Source: JANXQG01 sp963824275 (GTDB taxonomy: Bacteria > Planctomycetota > Planctomycetia > Pirellulales > Thermoguttaceae). Taken from it: a stretch of DNA of 64,000 nucleotides. The notes beneath the pieces were generated by a model. The model saw only the letters and a program-made list of their open reading frames with translations. It was not told where the DNA came from and searched no databases. The stretch is taken from the NCBI GenBank assembly GCA_963824275.1, contig CAWGOT010000003.1:930001-994000 (forward strand), read 5' to 3'. Shown here in pieces: positions 19,517-28,390 of this stretch (positions within the stretch are counted from its first letter, which is position 1; each line of letters begins with the position of its first letter). The translations under genes and the position numbers were made by a program.

Positions 19517-19938
19517 GGATCGCTCCCAGTTCCAGCACTCAGCGATTCCAAGTCGAAACGAGGTCCCTGGTACTCGTCTCCGTAGAACACGTCCAGCACA
19601 CGAATGCGACCCTGAATTTCATTGTTGAAGGCATCCAGTTCCTCGGCCGGCACCCACAATTCTCGATGGACCGAACTACCGACTGTACGTTCCGCATACC
19701 GCTCCAAGTACTCTATGCGCAAGTCAAACGCCGTGACGAAGCCTGCCTTGGTCGGGCGTCCTGCGGAGTCCTTCGTATTCCACTCCTTGGCGATCTGTTG
19801 CGCGTATTCGCGGGTGAGGACCGGGTAGAAAATTGGCTGTTCCGGGAGCCGCGGCGGAAAGCGTCTCATCCCGGAGGCGCGGATAAGCTCCAGTTCCTCA
19901 AGACCTACGGGGCGGTAAAGCGTTCGCAACTGGAGCAT
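19513..19938 (-). CDS. Small 'ADP-ribosylation/crystallin J1'-type protein
   Basis: 141 residues, cytoplasmic. Conserved pattern LYRPVGLEELELIRASG, RLPEQPIFYPVLTREYA, QQIAKEWNTKD and HRELWVPAEELDAFN matches short bacterial proteins commonly named ADP-ribosylation/crystallin J1. It lacks the DraG metal motifs, so that name reflects neighbourhood and not shown activity. Sits 11 bp after kptA and overlaps the DraG-like gene by 4 bp. Confidence 0.7.
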   Translation of the reverse strand: MLQLRTLYRPVGLEELELIRASGMRRFPPRLPEQPIFYPVLTREYAQQIAKEWNTKDSAGRPTKAGFVTAFDLRIEYLERYAERTVGSSVHRELWVPAEELDAFNNEIQGRIRVLDVFYGDEYQGPRFDLESLSAGTGSDP

Positions 19939-19949
19939 TTTTGGCTACC

Positions 19950-20492
19950 TCACTTCAATTGCAAGTATTCGGGCGGCACCGTTTCCGTCAGCCAAACCCC
20001 ATTCTCCGACCGAAAGAACGGGTGCCCATCGCGGTGCATCCGCCCGGCCTCGACCACCAGCACCACGGGCCGGCCGCGGCGCTCGCCCACGCGGGCCGCC
20101 GTTTCCCGCTCCGCCAAGAGGTGAACGTGATGGCGATTGCCGCGGAGCAGGCCCTTCTCGCGGATCGAGTCGAGAAATCGCTCCACGGTGCCGTGGTAGA
20201 GCAACTCGGGCGGTTCGACCGGCACGAGTCCCAGGTCCACCTCGACGCTGTGCCCCTGATTCGCCCGGATGAGTTGGCAGTCCGGCGAAAAGGAGAACCG
20301 CTTCTTGTCGTTCGTGGCGACCACCTCTTCCAACTGCTCGCGCGTGACCGGCTGCCCGTTGCGGGCGGCGGCCGCTAGGAGATCGTCGACTGCCACCCAG
20401 CCCTCGGCGTCCAGCGTGATGCCGATCGCTTGGGGGTTGTGGCGGAGCACGAAGCTGAGGAATTTGCTGATTTTGGTAAGTTGCGTTTTCAT
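19950..20492 (-). CDS. kptA: RNA 2'-phosphotransferase Tpt1/KptA
   Basis: 180 residues, full length. The enzyme moves the 2'-phosphate of RNA to NAD+, giving ADP-ribose 1'',2''-cyclic phosphate and nicotinamide. Signature motifs: KFLSFVLRHNP (N-terminal HTH-like lobe), then the NAD-binding lobe with IRANQGHSV, LLYHGT and NRHHVHL. ATG at 20492 overlaps the stop of the Nudix regulator gene (ATGA), so it is translationally coupled to a regulator predicted to sense ADP-ribose compounds. Confidence 0.92.
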   Translation of the reverse strand: MKTQLTKISKFLSFVLRHNPQAIGITLDAEGWVAVDDLLAAAARNGQPVTREQLEEVVATNDKKRFSFSPDCQLIRANQGHSVEVDLGLVPVEPPELLYHGTVERFLDSIREKGLLRGNRHHVHLLAERETAARVGERRGRPVVLVVEAGRMHRDGHPFFRSENGVWLTETVPPEYLQLK

Positions 20493-21178
20493 AGTTCGAA
20501 CAAAAACCCCTGCTTGACCAACCGCCGATACTTTGCCTCATTGAACCGGTACAGCCGTGCCGCCCGATGAGCCACGTCCTGCTCGATCTCGTCGGTCTCC
20601 TCAAGAAAACCCATCGCCAGGGCCTTTCGGCGAAAATTCCGCTTGTCGAGCGGCCGCTCCAGGATCGTTGCGTACAGATGCTGAAGCTGCGAAAGCGTGA
20701 ACTTCGCCGGCAAGAGCTCGAATCCGATCGGCTGGTAGCGGACCTTGCCCTTGAGCCGCTCTAGCGCGACGTGCAGGACCTGCTGGTGGTCGAAGGCCAG
20801 CGAGGGCGTGTCGGTCACGGCAAACCAGGCCGCGTTGCGGGCGTCGGTGGCGGCCTGCACGCGGTGGTCGCGGATGTTCACGAGGGCGTAATAGGCCACC
20901 GTCACGATCCGCTCGCGGGGATCGCGCTGCACGTCGCCAAAGGTGTAAAGCTGCTCGAGAAAGACCTTCGACAGGCCCGCCTCCTCCTGCAACTCCCGCC
21001 GGGCGGCCTCCTCCAGCGACTCGTCGACGTGCACGAACCCCCCCGGCAGGGCCCACTTGCCCGCAAACGGCTCCAGGTCCCGCTGGATCAGGACGACCTT
21101 CAAGTCCTCTTCGTCCAGTCCAAAGACCACGCAATCGACGGTCAGGGCCGGACGAGGATATTCGTAGCTGTACGGCAT
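20489..21178 (-). CDS. NrtR-type Nudix transcriptional regulator
   Basis: ATG at 21178 behind TTGGAGG; 229 residues. The N-terminal Nudix domain has an intact Nudix box (GGFVHVDESLEEAARRELQE, followed by EAG), and the C-terminal half (about 150-225) has the winged-helix region of NrtR regulators (TLSQLQHLYATIL, KRNFRRKALAMGFLEE). NrtR proteins bind palindromes and are released by ADP-ribose. Twin palindromes lie directly upstream (autoregulation) and in front of the vWA gene. First gene of the kptA operon. Confidence 0.88.
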   Translation of the reverse strand: MPYSYEYPRPALTVDCVVFGLDEEDLKVVLIQRDLEPFAGKWALPGGFVHVDESLEEAARRELQEEAGLSKVFLEQLYTFGDVQRDPRERIVTVAYYALVNIRDHRVQAATDARNAAWFAVTDTPSLAFDHQQVLHVALERLKGKVRYQPIGFELLPAKFTLSQLQHLYATILERPLDKRNFRRKALAMGFLEETDEIEQDVAHRAARLYRFNEAKYRRLVKQGFLFEL

Positions 21179-21190
21179 CGGACGCCTCCA

Positions 21191-21232
21191 AGTGTTGTGA
21201 CTACACGAAGTATAGTGTTTATCGAACACTAT
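21191..21232. promoter_or_regulatory. Twin palindromic operator upstream of the Nudix regulator
   Basis: Site 1: AGTGT N7 ACACG (21191-21207). Site 2: ATAGTGTT N5 AACACTAT (21212-21232), a perfect 8-bp-arm palindrome. Centre spacing is 23 bp, identical to the copy at 10144-10185. It lies between divergent genes, so it could also affect the STM4014-like gene. Confidence 0.8.
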
Positions 21233-21323
21233 GTCAAGAGGGCTGGAGGGATTTTTCACGATCGGACGAGAAAACCATCTGGCAGCTCTTGTAAACGGAC
21301 TTTTCGATCGGGTATCATCGGGC

Positions 21324-22507
21324 ATGCGATCGGAAGAGCCCCTGCGATTCGTTGTCATCGGCAACCCGGGCAACCGCCGGATCGAGTTCTTTCAGGCGGC
21401 GCTGCAGAATCTCGGCATGCCGCCGGCCCGCGTTCTGCCCTATCGCGACTTGCTGGCCGGCAGCGTGGATCTGCCGGACGACCTCGAGCCCGGAACGTTC
21501 GTGCGGATCGAATCGCCAGGGGAAGATTTCGAGGTCGAAAAGTGGCTGCTCCTGGCGGGCGAGGAGGCCGCAGCACAGGAAGGGCGCCGGTTATTGAATC
21601 CGCCGAGATCCGCCGGCTGGAATTCGATCGCGGCTTGATCCTCTTTCCGCGGCAGTGGTATTTGGGCTATCGGACGTTCCTCGCACGGCTGACGGAGGGA
21701 CTCGCCGCGAATCCGAAGGTCCTCGTGCTCAATCGGCCAGGCGACATCGGCGTGATGTTCGACAAGAGTCTCTGTCATGGCCGGTGCCAACAGGCCGGTA
21801 TACCCGTGCCGCGAGGACTTGGTCCCGTAGCCAGTTTTGACGAGCTGGTTCAGCGGATGAACGACCTGGGGATGCAACGCGTGTTCGTCAAGCTTGCCAA
21901 CAGTTCGTCGGCGTCCGGCGTCGTGGCATTCTCCCGCGTCGGCGCGAGGCAGATGGCGATCACCTCGGCGGAGGTCGTGCAGATTGGCGGACGAACGCTG
22001 CTCTACAACTCACTCAAGGTTCGCTCCTACCGCGACCCGGCGACAATTACACGGCTGATCGACACCCTCTGCCGGGAGCGGGTCCACGTTGAAGAGTGGC
22101 TGCCCAAAGCCTCGTTGGGCGAGGGCTGCTTCGACCTGCGGGTAGTCGTTATTGATGGAGAGCCACGGCACACGGTCGTTCGCCAGGGCCGCAGCCCAAT
22201 CACCAATCTGCATTTGGGAAATCGGCGCGGCGACTTGACGCTCCTGCGGGAACGATTGGGGCCGGATCGGTGGCTCGAGATCGAGGAAACATGCCGGCGG
22301 ACTGCGGCGTTGTTCCCCACCACTCTCCACGCCGGCATCGACCTCTGCCTGACGCCCGATTGGCGACGCCATGCCGTCCTGGAGGTTAATGCGTTCGGCG
22401 ACCTGCTGCCGGGCGTGCTCTCGGACGGCGCCGACACATACACGGCCGAGGTTCTTGCCGTCTTGAAACGACAAACGCGTTGGCGCGCTATTGACGAACG
22501 ACTATAA
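21324..22507 (+). CDS. STM4014 family ATP-grasp-like protein (frameshifted)
   Basis: About 394 residues after joining frames at about 21583 (one G missing). N-terminal part RFVVIGNPGNRRIEFFQ, then an ATP-grasp-like core: VFVKLANSSSASGVVAF, HVEEWLPKASLGEGCFDLRV, AGIDLCLTPDWRRHAVLEVN. Matches the STM4014 family that accompanies STM4011-4013 and STM4015. ATP-grasp enzymes form amide-type bonds, so a peptide- or metabolite-ligase role is plausible. The start at 21324 has only a weak ribosome site. Confidence 0.75.
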
Positions 22508-22583
22508 TGGGGTGATTGGACTTGGTTCCTCGGGCAGGGGCCGACCCTGCCCCAACAGCTTCCTTTTCGAAAGGCATCCTAGC

Positions 22584-22880
22584 ATGTGGCGACATGGCGA
22601 CGTTTTGATTGCCGCAGTGGAGCGGATCCCAGCCGGCGCGAAGAAACTCCCGCACCGCACCCTGGCAAAAGGCGAGATCACGGGTCATGCGCACCGCATG
22701 GCCGAGGCCGATGACGTGGCCTTGTTCGAGGCCGAAGGGCAGTTCTTCCTCTCGGTCCAAAGCGCGTCGGCAACCGTTCTTCACGAAGAACACCGGCCGA
22801 TCCAATTGCCGCAAGGGTCGTACCGGTTTTGGATCCAGCGCGAATACACGCCGGCCGAGATCGTGCGGGTCCGCGATTGA
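22584..22880 (+). CDS. Conserved small beta-rich protein
   Basis: 98 residues starting MWRHGDVLIAAVERIPAGAK, with EITGHAHRMAEADDVALFEA and IQLPQGSYRFWIQREYTPAE. A recurrent short protein, often found near LRR-type genes, but without known function. A TATAAT box at 22503-22508 overlaps the STM4014-like stop and may drive it. Confidence 0.65.
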   Translation: MWRHGDVLIAAVERIPAGAKKLPHRTLAKGEITGHAHRMAEADDVALFEAEGQFFLSVQSASATVLHEEHRPIQLPQGSYRFWIQREYTPAEIVRVRD

Positions 22881-22974
22881 ATTCCGGCTGAAGAAGTATA
22901 GGAGCATTCACCATCGCGCCCCTCTTCGAGACAACCACCGAACCATCGCCGCAGACGCCGACACCCGCCGAAGA

Positions 22975-24015
22975 GTGCGGGCTCATGACCTGAAGGGGCA
23001 CGCGCCGCTCGGTTTGTGTGTACAGGGCCGGCTCAATCTTAAGGGCTTCAACAAGTTGACAAGCCTCCCCGACGACCTGTCGGCGGAAGTCCTTGATGTG
23101 AGGGATTGCACGCAACTCCAATCGTTGCCCCCCGGGTTGCGGGCGGTCCGCGTGGACGCCTCGGGGTGTCATGCCCTGGCCAAACTGCCCTCAGGACTCC
23201 ATCTGAACGAATTGAACCTCGACGGCGCCGCCCTTGCCTCGTTGCCAGCCGACCTCCGCGTCGACTACAAGCTCGACCTGAGCAACTGCGCGAATCTGGC
23301 GTCGCTTCCTGCCGGTCTGAAGGTCGGTTCGTTGGTCCTGCGGAACTGCACGGGCCTGAAGACTCTGCCCTCGAGGCTGGACGTATGCTTCCTTGATCTG
23401 ACCGGCTGCACGGAGTTGGAGGGCTGGCCGGACGACGCCCGCGTGAGGATTGGCGGACTATGCATTCGAGGCTGTATCGGGCTGAAATCGTTGCCGGCCG
23501 GCCTCGGGCGGTTGGCCCAACTCGATCTCCGCGATTGTCCGAATATCACGGAGTTGCCCCCGAGTTTGGAGGTCGCCTCGTGGATCGACGTGGCGAACAC
23601 GGGATTGCGGGAACTGCCGGAATCGCTCGCCGGCGTTCGCATCCGTTGGGGGCGAGTGCTCATCGACCGGCGGATCGCTTTCCATCCCGAAACGCTTACG
23701 GCAGCGGAAATCCTCGCCGAGCGGAATATCGAGCGGCGGCGAGTGATGCTCGCCCGCTTCGGCTTCGAGAAATTTCTCGCCGCCGTTTCGGCCGAGGTCC
23801 TCGACGAGGACCAAGACCCGGGCGGGCCGAGGCAATTGCTCCGCGTGCCCCTGGCCGACGATGAGCCACTGGTGTGCCTGTCGGTGCGCTGCCCTTCCAC
23901 GGGCCGCCACTACCTGATCCGCGTGCCCCCAACCACGGCCAGTTGCCGGCACGCGGCGGCCTGGATCGCCGGCTTCGACAATCCCGACGATTACCGGCCC
24001 GCCGTGGAAACGTAG
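22975..24015 (+). CDS. Leucine-rich-repeat protein, DUF6745-like
   Basis: From in-frame GTG 22975, 346 residues. About ten LRR-like units (LTSLPDDL, LQSLPPGL, LAKLPSGL, LASLPADL, LKSLPAGL) form a solenoid, followed by a C-terminal domain (LTAAEILAERNIERRRVMLA, FGFEKFLAAVSAEVLDEDQD). A better start may lie near 22913 behind AGGAGC, in the other frame, with a frameshift near 22991. LRR proteins recur with the STM401x genes, and this one sits inside that set. Confidence 0.65.
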   Translation: MRAHDLKGHAPLGLCVQGRLNLKGFNKLTSLPDDLSAEVLDVRDCTQLQSLPPGLRAVRVDASGCHALAKLPSGLHLNELNLDGAALASLPADLRVDYKLDLSNCANLASLPAGLKVGSLVLRNCTGLKTLPSRLDVCFLDLTGCTELEGWPDDARVRIGGLCIRGCIGLKSLPAGLGRLAQLDLRDCPNITELPPSLEVASWIDVANTGLRELPESLAGVRIRWGRVLIDRRIAFHPETLTAAEILAERNIERRRVMLARFGFEKFLAAVSAEVLDEDQDPGGPRQLLRVPLADDEPLVCLSVRCPSTGRHYLIRVPPTTASCRHAAAWIAGFDNPDDYRPAVET

Positions 24016-24029
24016 TCACGTTTGCCAAC

Positions 24030-24084
24030 GTACTCATCACACTCCGCCGTGATGACTCTTCATCAGGCGGAGCGTGATGAGTAC
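24030..24084. repeat. Interspersed inverted repeat (GTACTCATCAC family)
   Basis: GTACTCATCACACTCCGCC and its inverted partner GGAGCGTGATGAGTAC form a hairpin. The final codons and stop of the STM4011-like gene (24063) are made by this repeat. Confidence 0.75.
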
Positions 24085-24929
24085 GTTGCCGGAATGCGTT
24101 CCAGCAGGCAGTCGCCAAACACTTCACGAAGTCCGAGACATGCAAGATGCACATAGCCGATGTGGCAGCGGCACTCGGCGTTGGGGCAGGACCGCGGAAC
24201 CAATACCTGCTCCCAGTCAGCCTGGTAGAGGTTTCCCAAGGGTTCGGCCACGAAGTGGCAGCGGCGGATCGTGCCCTGGCCATCAACGGCGATGACCTCC
24301 TGCCCCGTATGGCACATGTGCCCGCGGCTGGCATGGCGGAAAGGCTGAAGGGGAAAAGCGGGTCGACGGTCGCGAATCGGCCGGCCAACCCGGGCGAATA
24401 GTAGCCCTCCTCATGCTTGAAGGCATTGATCCAAAGATAGACGTGCGGCGGCAAGAGTTCTCGCAACTGCTCTGCCTCGGCAACGTGCTCCCGCAGTCCG
24501 ACCATGCCGACGCTATAACGCACGCCCAGGATGTCAAGCACACGGCACTGGTTCAGAAAGGCATCGCGTTTCACGAACTGCGGATGGTAGGTACACCATA
24601 GCGCCAGCTTCGCCGTCCGGCAGGACCGCACCCAGTCGAGAGGGCAGGACAAGTTCGTCTGGGCAGCGACTTTGACAATCCCAGGAGACTGCGTGAGCCT
24701 CGCGATTGAGCTTTGATACCACGGGTGAATAAATGCCTCGCCCGCCGGCGTAAAGAAGACGGCGATGCGGTCGTCAACTCGGGCGGCGGCCCAATCGAAA
24801 AAGCTGCTCGAGCGCTTTTTCGTCGGCCCGGTGATCGGCCGTGCTCGAGTCCTTGGTCAAGGGACAATAGCCGCAGGCGTAGTTGCAGGCCGCCAGCGGG
24901 CCTCGGTACAGAATCGACAGGCTCAGCAT
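24063..24929 (-). CDS. STM4011 family radical SAM protein (two frameshifts)
   Basis: Begins MLSLSILYRGPLAACNYACGYC with the CxxxCxxC cluster motif that binds the 4Fe-4S and S-adenosylmethionine. Frames must be joined at about 24800 (extra base in a five-A run) and about 24318 (missing G). The middle reads LALWCTYHPQF, YSVGMVGLREHVAE and YLWINAFKHEEGYY; the C-terminal part has extra Cys residues (MCHTGQEVIAVDGQG, RSCPNAECRCHIGY) that could hold an auxiliary cluster. About 289 residues. The start overlaps the end of the STM4012-like gene. Confidence 0.8.
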
Positions 24930-26243
24930 AGCGGGTAGGTCTCCATCAGATGCCGCACTCGCGCCGAGTAGAGCCAGGGCCCGATGGCGTCCGATCGCTC
25001 CAAACCGAGTTCGGTCAGCCGCAGGCAATCAGGGGCGGCCTCCATCAATTTGTGCTCCGCCAGGGCATGGAGTTCCGGCAAGTCGGCCAGCGGATCGGCG
25101 CCAAAACGTGCTGCGTACGTAGCGAGGTCCAGCCCCTCGCATTCCAGGAGGCCGAGCAGCACGTAACGGCGGCGCTGGTCCTCCAGGTCGAGCCGGAAGC
25201 CGTAGTCGGCCCAGTCGAACGACTCGGCCGGACGAGCGGCAAATCGCTTGATAATCTCTCGGATGCGGTCGCCGCTGACCGCGTACTGCGTCGAATAGTG
25301 CAGCGCGCGGGTGTAGGAGCGGGCCCCGCAGCCCAGCCCGACCATGCCGTCTTCCTGGCAGCGATAGGGCGGTCCGCTTTCGGGCGGCGCATAGGACGTG
25401 CGGAACATCCGCATCGAGAGCTGCGCATAGCCTTCCGCAAGCAACAGGTCTCGCCCCGCGCGGTAGGCCGCCATCCGCAGATCGTCGCGCGGCCCCGCCT
25501 GAATGGCCAGCCCCGTCAGCGGCCGGACATAGAGCGGGTACAGAAAGACCTCTTCCGGCCTCCAGGCCAATGCCGCGCGGAGCGATTCCCGCCAGCTTTC
25601 CAGCGTCTGCCCGGGAATGCCATACATCAGATCGATGTTCAAGGTGGGGAAATTGGCCTGCGCGGAGCCTTCGCAGAGCCCGCTCCACAAGTTCCCGCGG
25701 CTGCGGCCGACCGAGCCCCGCTGCCTCCCGGGGATCGAACGTCTGCACCCCCAGACTCGCGCGAGCGGCGCCGAACTGCCGCAAGCGGGCCAACTTCTCC
25801 GGATCGGCCGTGCCCGGCGAGACCTCAACCGAGACGGGAATGTCGCGCGGCGAGTCGCCCAGGATCAGCGCGGCAGCGGCCAGAAGACGCTCCAGGCCAG
25901 GCAGATCGAGAATGCACGGCGTGCCTCCACCGATGGCCACTCGCGCAAATCGTGCGCCGTCGAGCGCCGTTCGAACTCGCTCCGCCTGCCGCTGCAGCGC
26001 GTCGAGATACTTTGCCACGAGGTTTTCCTCGGCACCGCAGAGACTGAACAGATTACAATACGCACAGCGTCGCTCGCAGAAGGGCACGTGCAAGTAGAGA
26101 AACAACTGTCGGCGGTCTTCGGCAGCCCACAGATCGCGCAGCGCAACGGGCCGCACTAGCGGCCGATGCGCCGTCTTATGGGGGTAGGAATAGGTGTAGG
26201 CCACCAGCGGAGATCCATCCAATAACTCGGCAAGTCCTTTCAT
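24923..26243 (-). CDS. STM4012 family radical SAM protein, HemW-like (frameshifted)
   Basis: About 440 residues after joining frames at about 25662 (one extra G). Cluster motif HVPFCERRCAYCNLFS, then the coproporphyrinogen-oxidase-like VAIGGGTPCIL, SVEVSPGTADPEKL, ASLGVQTFDPRE and NIDLMYGIPGQTLESW. C-terminal HemN-type domain (YAARFGADPLADLPELHAL, LTELGLERSDAIGPW). Overlaps the STM4013-like stop by ATGA and the STM4011-like start by 7 bp, so the three genes are translationally linked. Substrate unknown. Confidence 0.85.
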
Positions 26244-27057
26244 GGTTGCGGCTGCCCTTGCTTCGGCAACAGGAACTCGGCGTAGGGCACATCCCAGACC
26301 ACCGGATGCGAAAGCCGGTGACCGTGGTAGCCTTCCTCGCCATAGGCCGTGCCATGGTCGGAGCAGACAATCGCGAGCACCGTGCGCGCCGGCACAGCGC
26401 GTCCATCAAAGGCGGCAAGTGGCGGTCGACATAGGTCAAGGCGGCCGCTTGCGTCGCGGGCGAGTCTTCGTTCGCCCCAGGAAGAAAGATGCAGTTGGGC
26501 TGGTGCAGGGCGGAGATGTTCAGGAACAGGAACACCCGCCGCGTGTGCGGAAGTCGCCCTAGCGCGGAAAGTGCCGTGGCGACCTGGTTCTCGGTCGAGC
26601 AGGGGCTGGTCACGCCCAGGTCCTCGCTCCAATAGCTCTCCGCAAACAACCCCGGCAGCACGCCGCCCAAGGGCGACTGCTTGTTGAAGAAGCCGACGCC
26701 GCCAATGCACAGCGTATGATAACCGCGTTCCGCCAGGCCGGCGACGATGTTGGGCGCGTCGAAGACGCAGGTCTCCGCGGCGATTGTTTCACTACCAGGA
26801 AAACGCAGCGCGAATAGCCGCGGGTGCGGTCCTGGCGCCGCGCGAGTCGGCAGGAATCCGGCAAAGAACGCCTGGTGGGCCGCGTAAGTGAAATTGCCGG
26901 GGGAATGCCGCTTCTCCCATCCTCCATGCGGTAGCCACCTCGCCAGGTTGGGCGTCCGGCCTTCGCGCAGCGACCGCTCCGCGACGTTGTAGCGCAGCGT
27001 GTCCAGCGTGATCAGCAACACGTCGCACTGGCCGATCAGCCCATTGACTTCGAGCAT
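26240..27057 (-). CDS. STM4013/SEN3800 family sulfatase-like hydrolase (frameshifted)
   Basis: Alkaline-phosphatase-superfamily fold: CDVLLITLDTLRYNVA at the N-terminus (metal-ligand Asp and nucleophile Thr), SPGNFTYAAHQAFFAG, and the C-terminal metal site IVCSDHGTAYGEEGYHGHR. The frame breaks at about 26385; joined length is about 272 residues. The nucleophile position is Thr and not Cys/Ser, as in phosphopentomutase-like and phosphonate-monoesterase-like relatives. Stop overlaps the STM4012-like start. Confidence 0.8.
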
Positions 27058-27069
27058 GGCGGCGTCTCG

Positions 27070-28002
27070 CTATTCGCCCACCGCTACGTAGCGGTGGAGC
27101 TCGCCGTGATATTCATCCGGCTCTTGACGATCGCCGGCGATGAGACCGATGCCCACCTGGTCGAGTTGCTGCACGACGGCCTCCGACACAAAGTGATGAT
27201 GAATATCGAGCAGCTTCAGGCGTTTCAGATAAGGCGAGGCCAACAACGCCTTGGCCCCAATGTCGGTGAGGGTACCCAGCGAAAGGTCAAGCGTCGCGAT
27301 CTGCTGCATGACGGGCGCTGCGGCCACTGCCGCCGCGACCTCGTCGGCGATGCAGCTATCGCGCAGACCAAGATACCGCAGCTTGGGGAAACTGCGGCCG
27401 GAGAGGATGGGCGCGAGATCCTCCGGGCGGGTCGTGGCGCCGTATTGGTCGGTGCCGAGCCAAAGTTCGAGTTGTTCGAGTTCCGGCAGCTCGGCCGCAC
27501 CCACCTCGCGGACCACGTCGGCCGCCAGTCCGCCCGACTCGACCACCAGCGACTTCAGATGTGCCAGCCGCATCGCCCCCAGACTCAGCCCTTCCCCGCC
27601 GCGGACGCGAAAATACTCCAATTGGGGATAGGCTACCCAGAGCGGCGACAGATCGGACAGATTAATCCACGAGATCTCGCATTCTTCCGAAATAATATCA
27701 CCGAGGAATAAAGCCGTCAGCTTGGGGAGCCTCTCGCACGCGGCCGCCAGGGCCTCGACAACTGGCATTGAGCCATTGCCCTCGAAAGCCCCTCCCCAGC
27801 TCCCCACCACCAGCGCGGACACATGCTGCGACAGGGGATCGGCGAGGAAGCGCGCAAGCAAATCCGGGAACGTCGCCCCCTCCTCGTGGGCCTCGTAATC
27901 GATCGAAAGTCGAAAGGCATTGCCCTCGGGATTCTCAATTCGGGTCTTACCGTCGTAGGGCTGAACCGTCCTGCCTGCGAACGTGGTTTCATGGGAGATC
28001 AT
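27070..28002 (-). CDS. STM4015 family leucine-rich-repeat protein
   Basis: 310 residues, intact. ATG at 28002 follows AAGGAG. N-terminal MISHETTFAGRTVQPYDG, then LRR-like units (LPKLTALFLGDIISEECEI, AHLKSLVVESGGLAADVV, LPELEQLELWLGTDQYG, FPKLRYLGLRDSCIADEV, LKRLKLLDIHHHFVSE). First gene of the minus-strand STM401x block, 12 bp before the STM4013-like gene. The LRR solenoid probably recognises a partner or substrate of the modifying enzymes. Confidence 0.8.
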   Translation of the reverse strand: MISHETTFAGRTVQPYDGKTRIENPEGNAFRLSIDYEAHEEGATFPDLLARFLADPLSQHVSALVVGSWGGAFEGNGSMPVVEALAAACERLPKLTALFLGDIISEECEISWINLSDLSPLWVAYPQLEYFRVRGGEGLSLGAMRLAHLKSLVVESGGLAADVVREVGAAELPELEQLELWLGTDQYGATTRPEDLAPILSGRSFPKLRYLGLRDSCIADEVAAAVAAAPVMQQIATLDLSLGTLTDIGAKALLASPYLKRLKLLDIHHHFVSEAVVQQLDQVGIGLIAGDRQEPDEYHGELHRYVAVGE

Positions 28003-28157
28003 GCGACTGGCTCCTTGGAGTTGGGGTTCGGCACCGAGCGGCATTATGCAGGACGGATTTGCCGCCGTCAAGATGCGGGCCTGTGGTTCTTGCGAGTATG
28101 ACCGCGTTTCCTCGGCGAGAGAATTTCCCTCAATTTCGGTTTTTGTCCCGTGCCGGA

Positions 28158-28256
28158 AACCACGCAATCGACCGTCAGGGCCAGGACGAGGATATTCGTA
28201 GCTGTAGGGCATCGGACTCCTCAAAGTGTCGTTAGAGCGCTGAAGGAATTTGGGGG
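28158..28256 (-). pseudogene. Remnant of a second Nudix-regulator promoter and 5' end
   Basis: About 75 bp nearly match the first codons and leader of the Nudix gene at 21178: it encodes MPYSYEYPRP at 28212, then shifts frame by one added G. Upstream, AAGTGT and a GCTGAAGGAATTT segment also match, but the 39 bp in between, which hold the operator core, are missing. No rest of the gene remains. Confidence 0.7.
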
Positions 28257-28390
28257 AATCTCCCCGCAGGAACTGCGCCTAGGCAAGGGGCGTTTCGGAG
28301 AGTCTCGGGCCGTCGCAGACGCAGGTTACCTCTGCCGCGAAACTTATCATTGGCGGCGGAACTCGAGGACGCAATCCATCTGGGCGAAAC

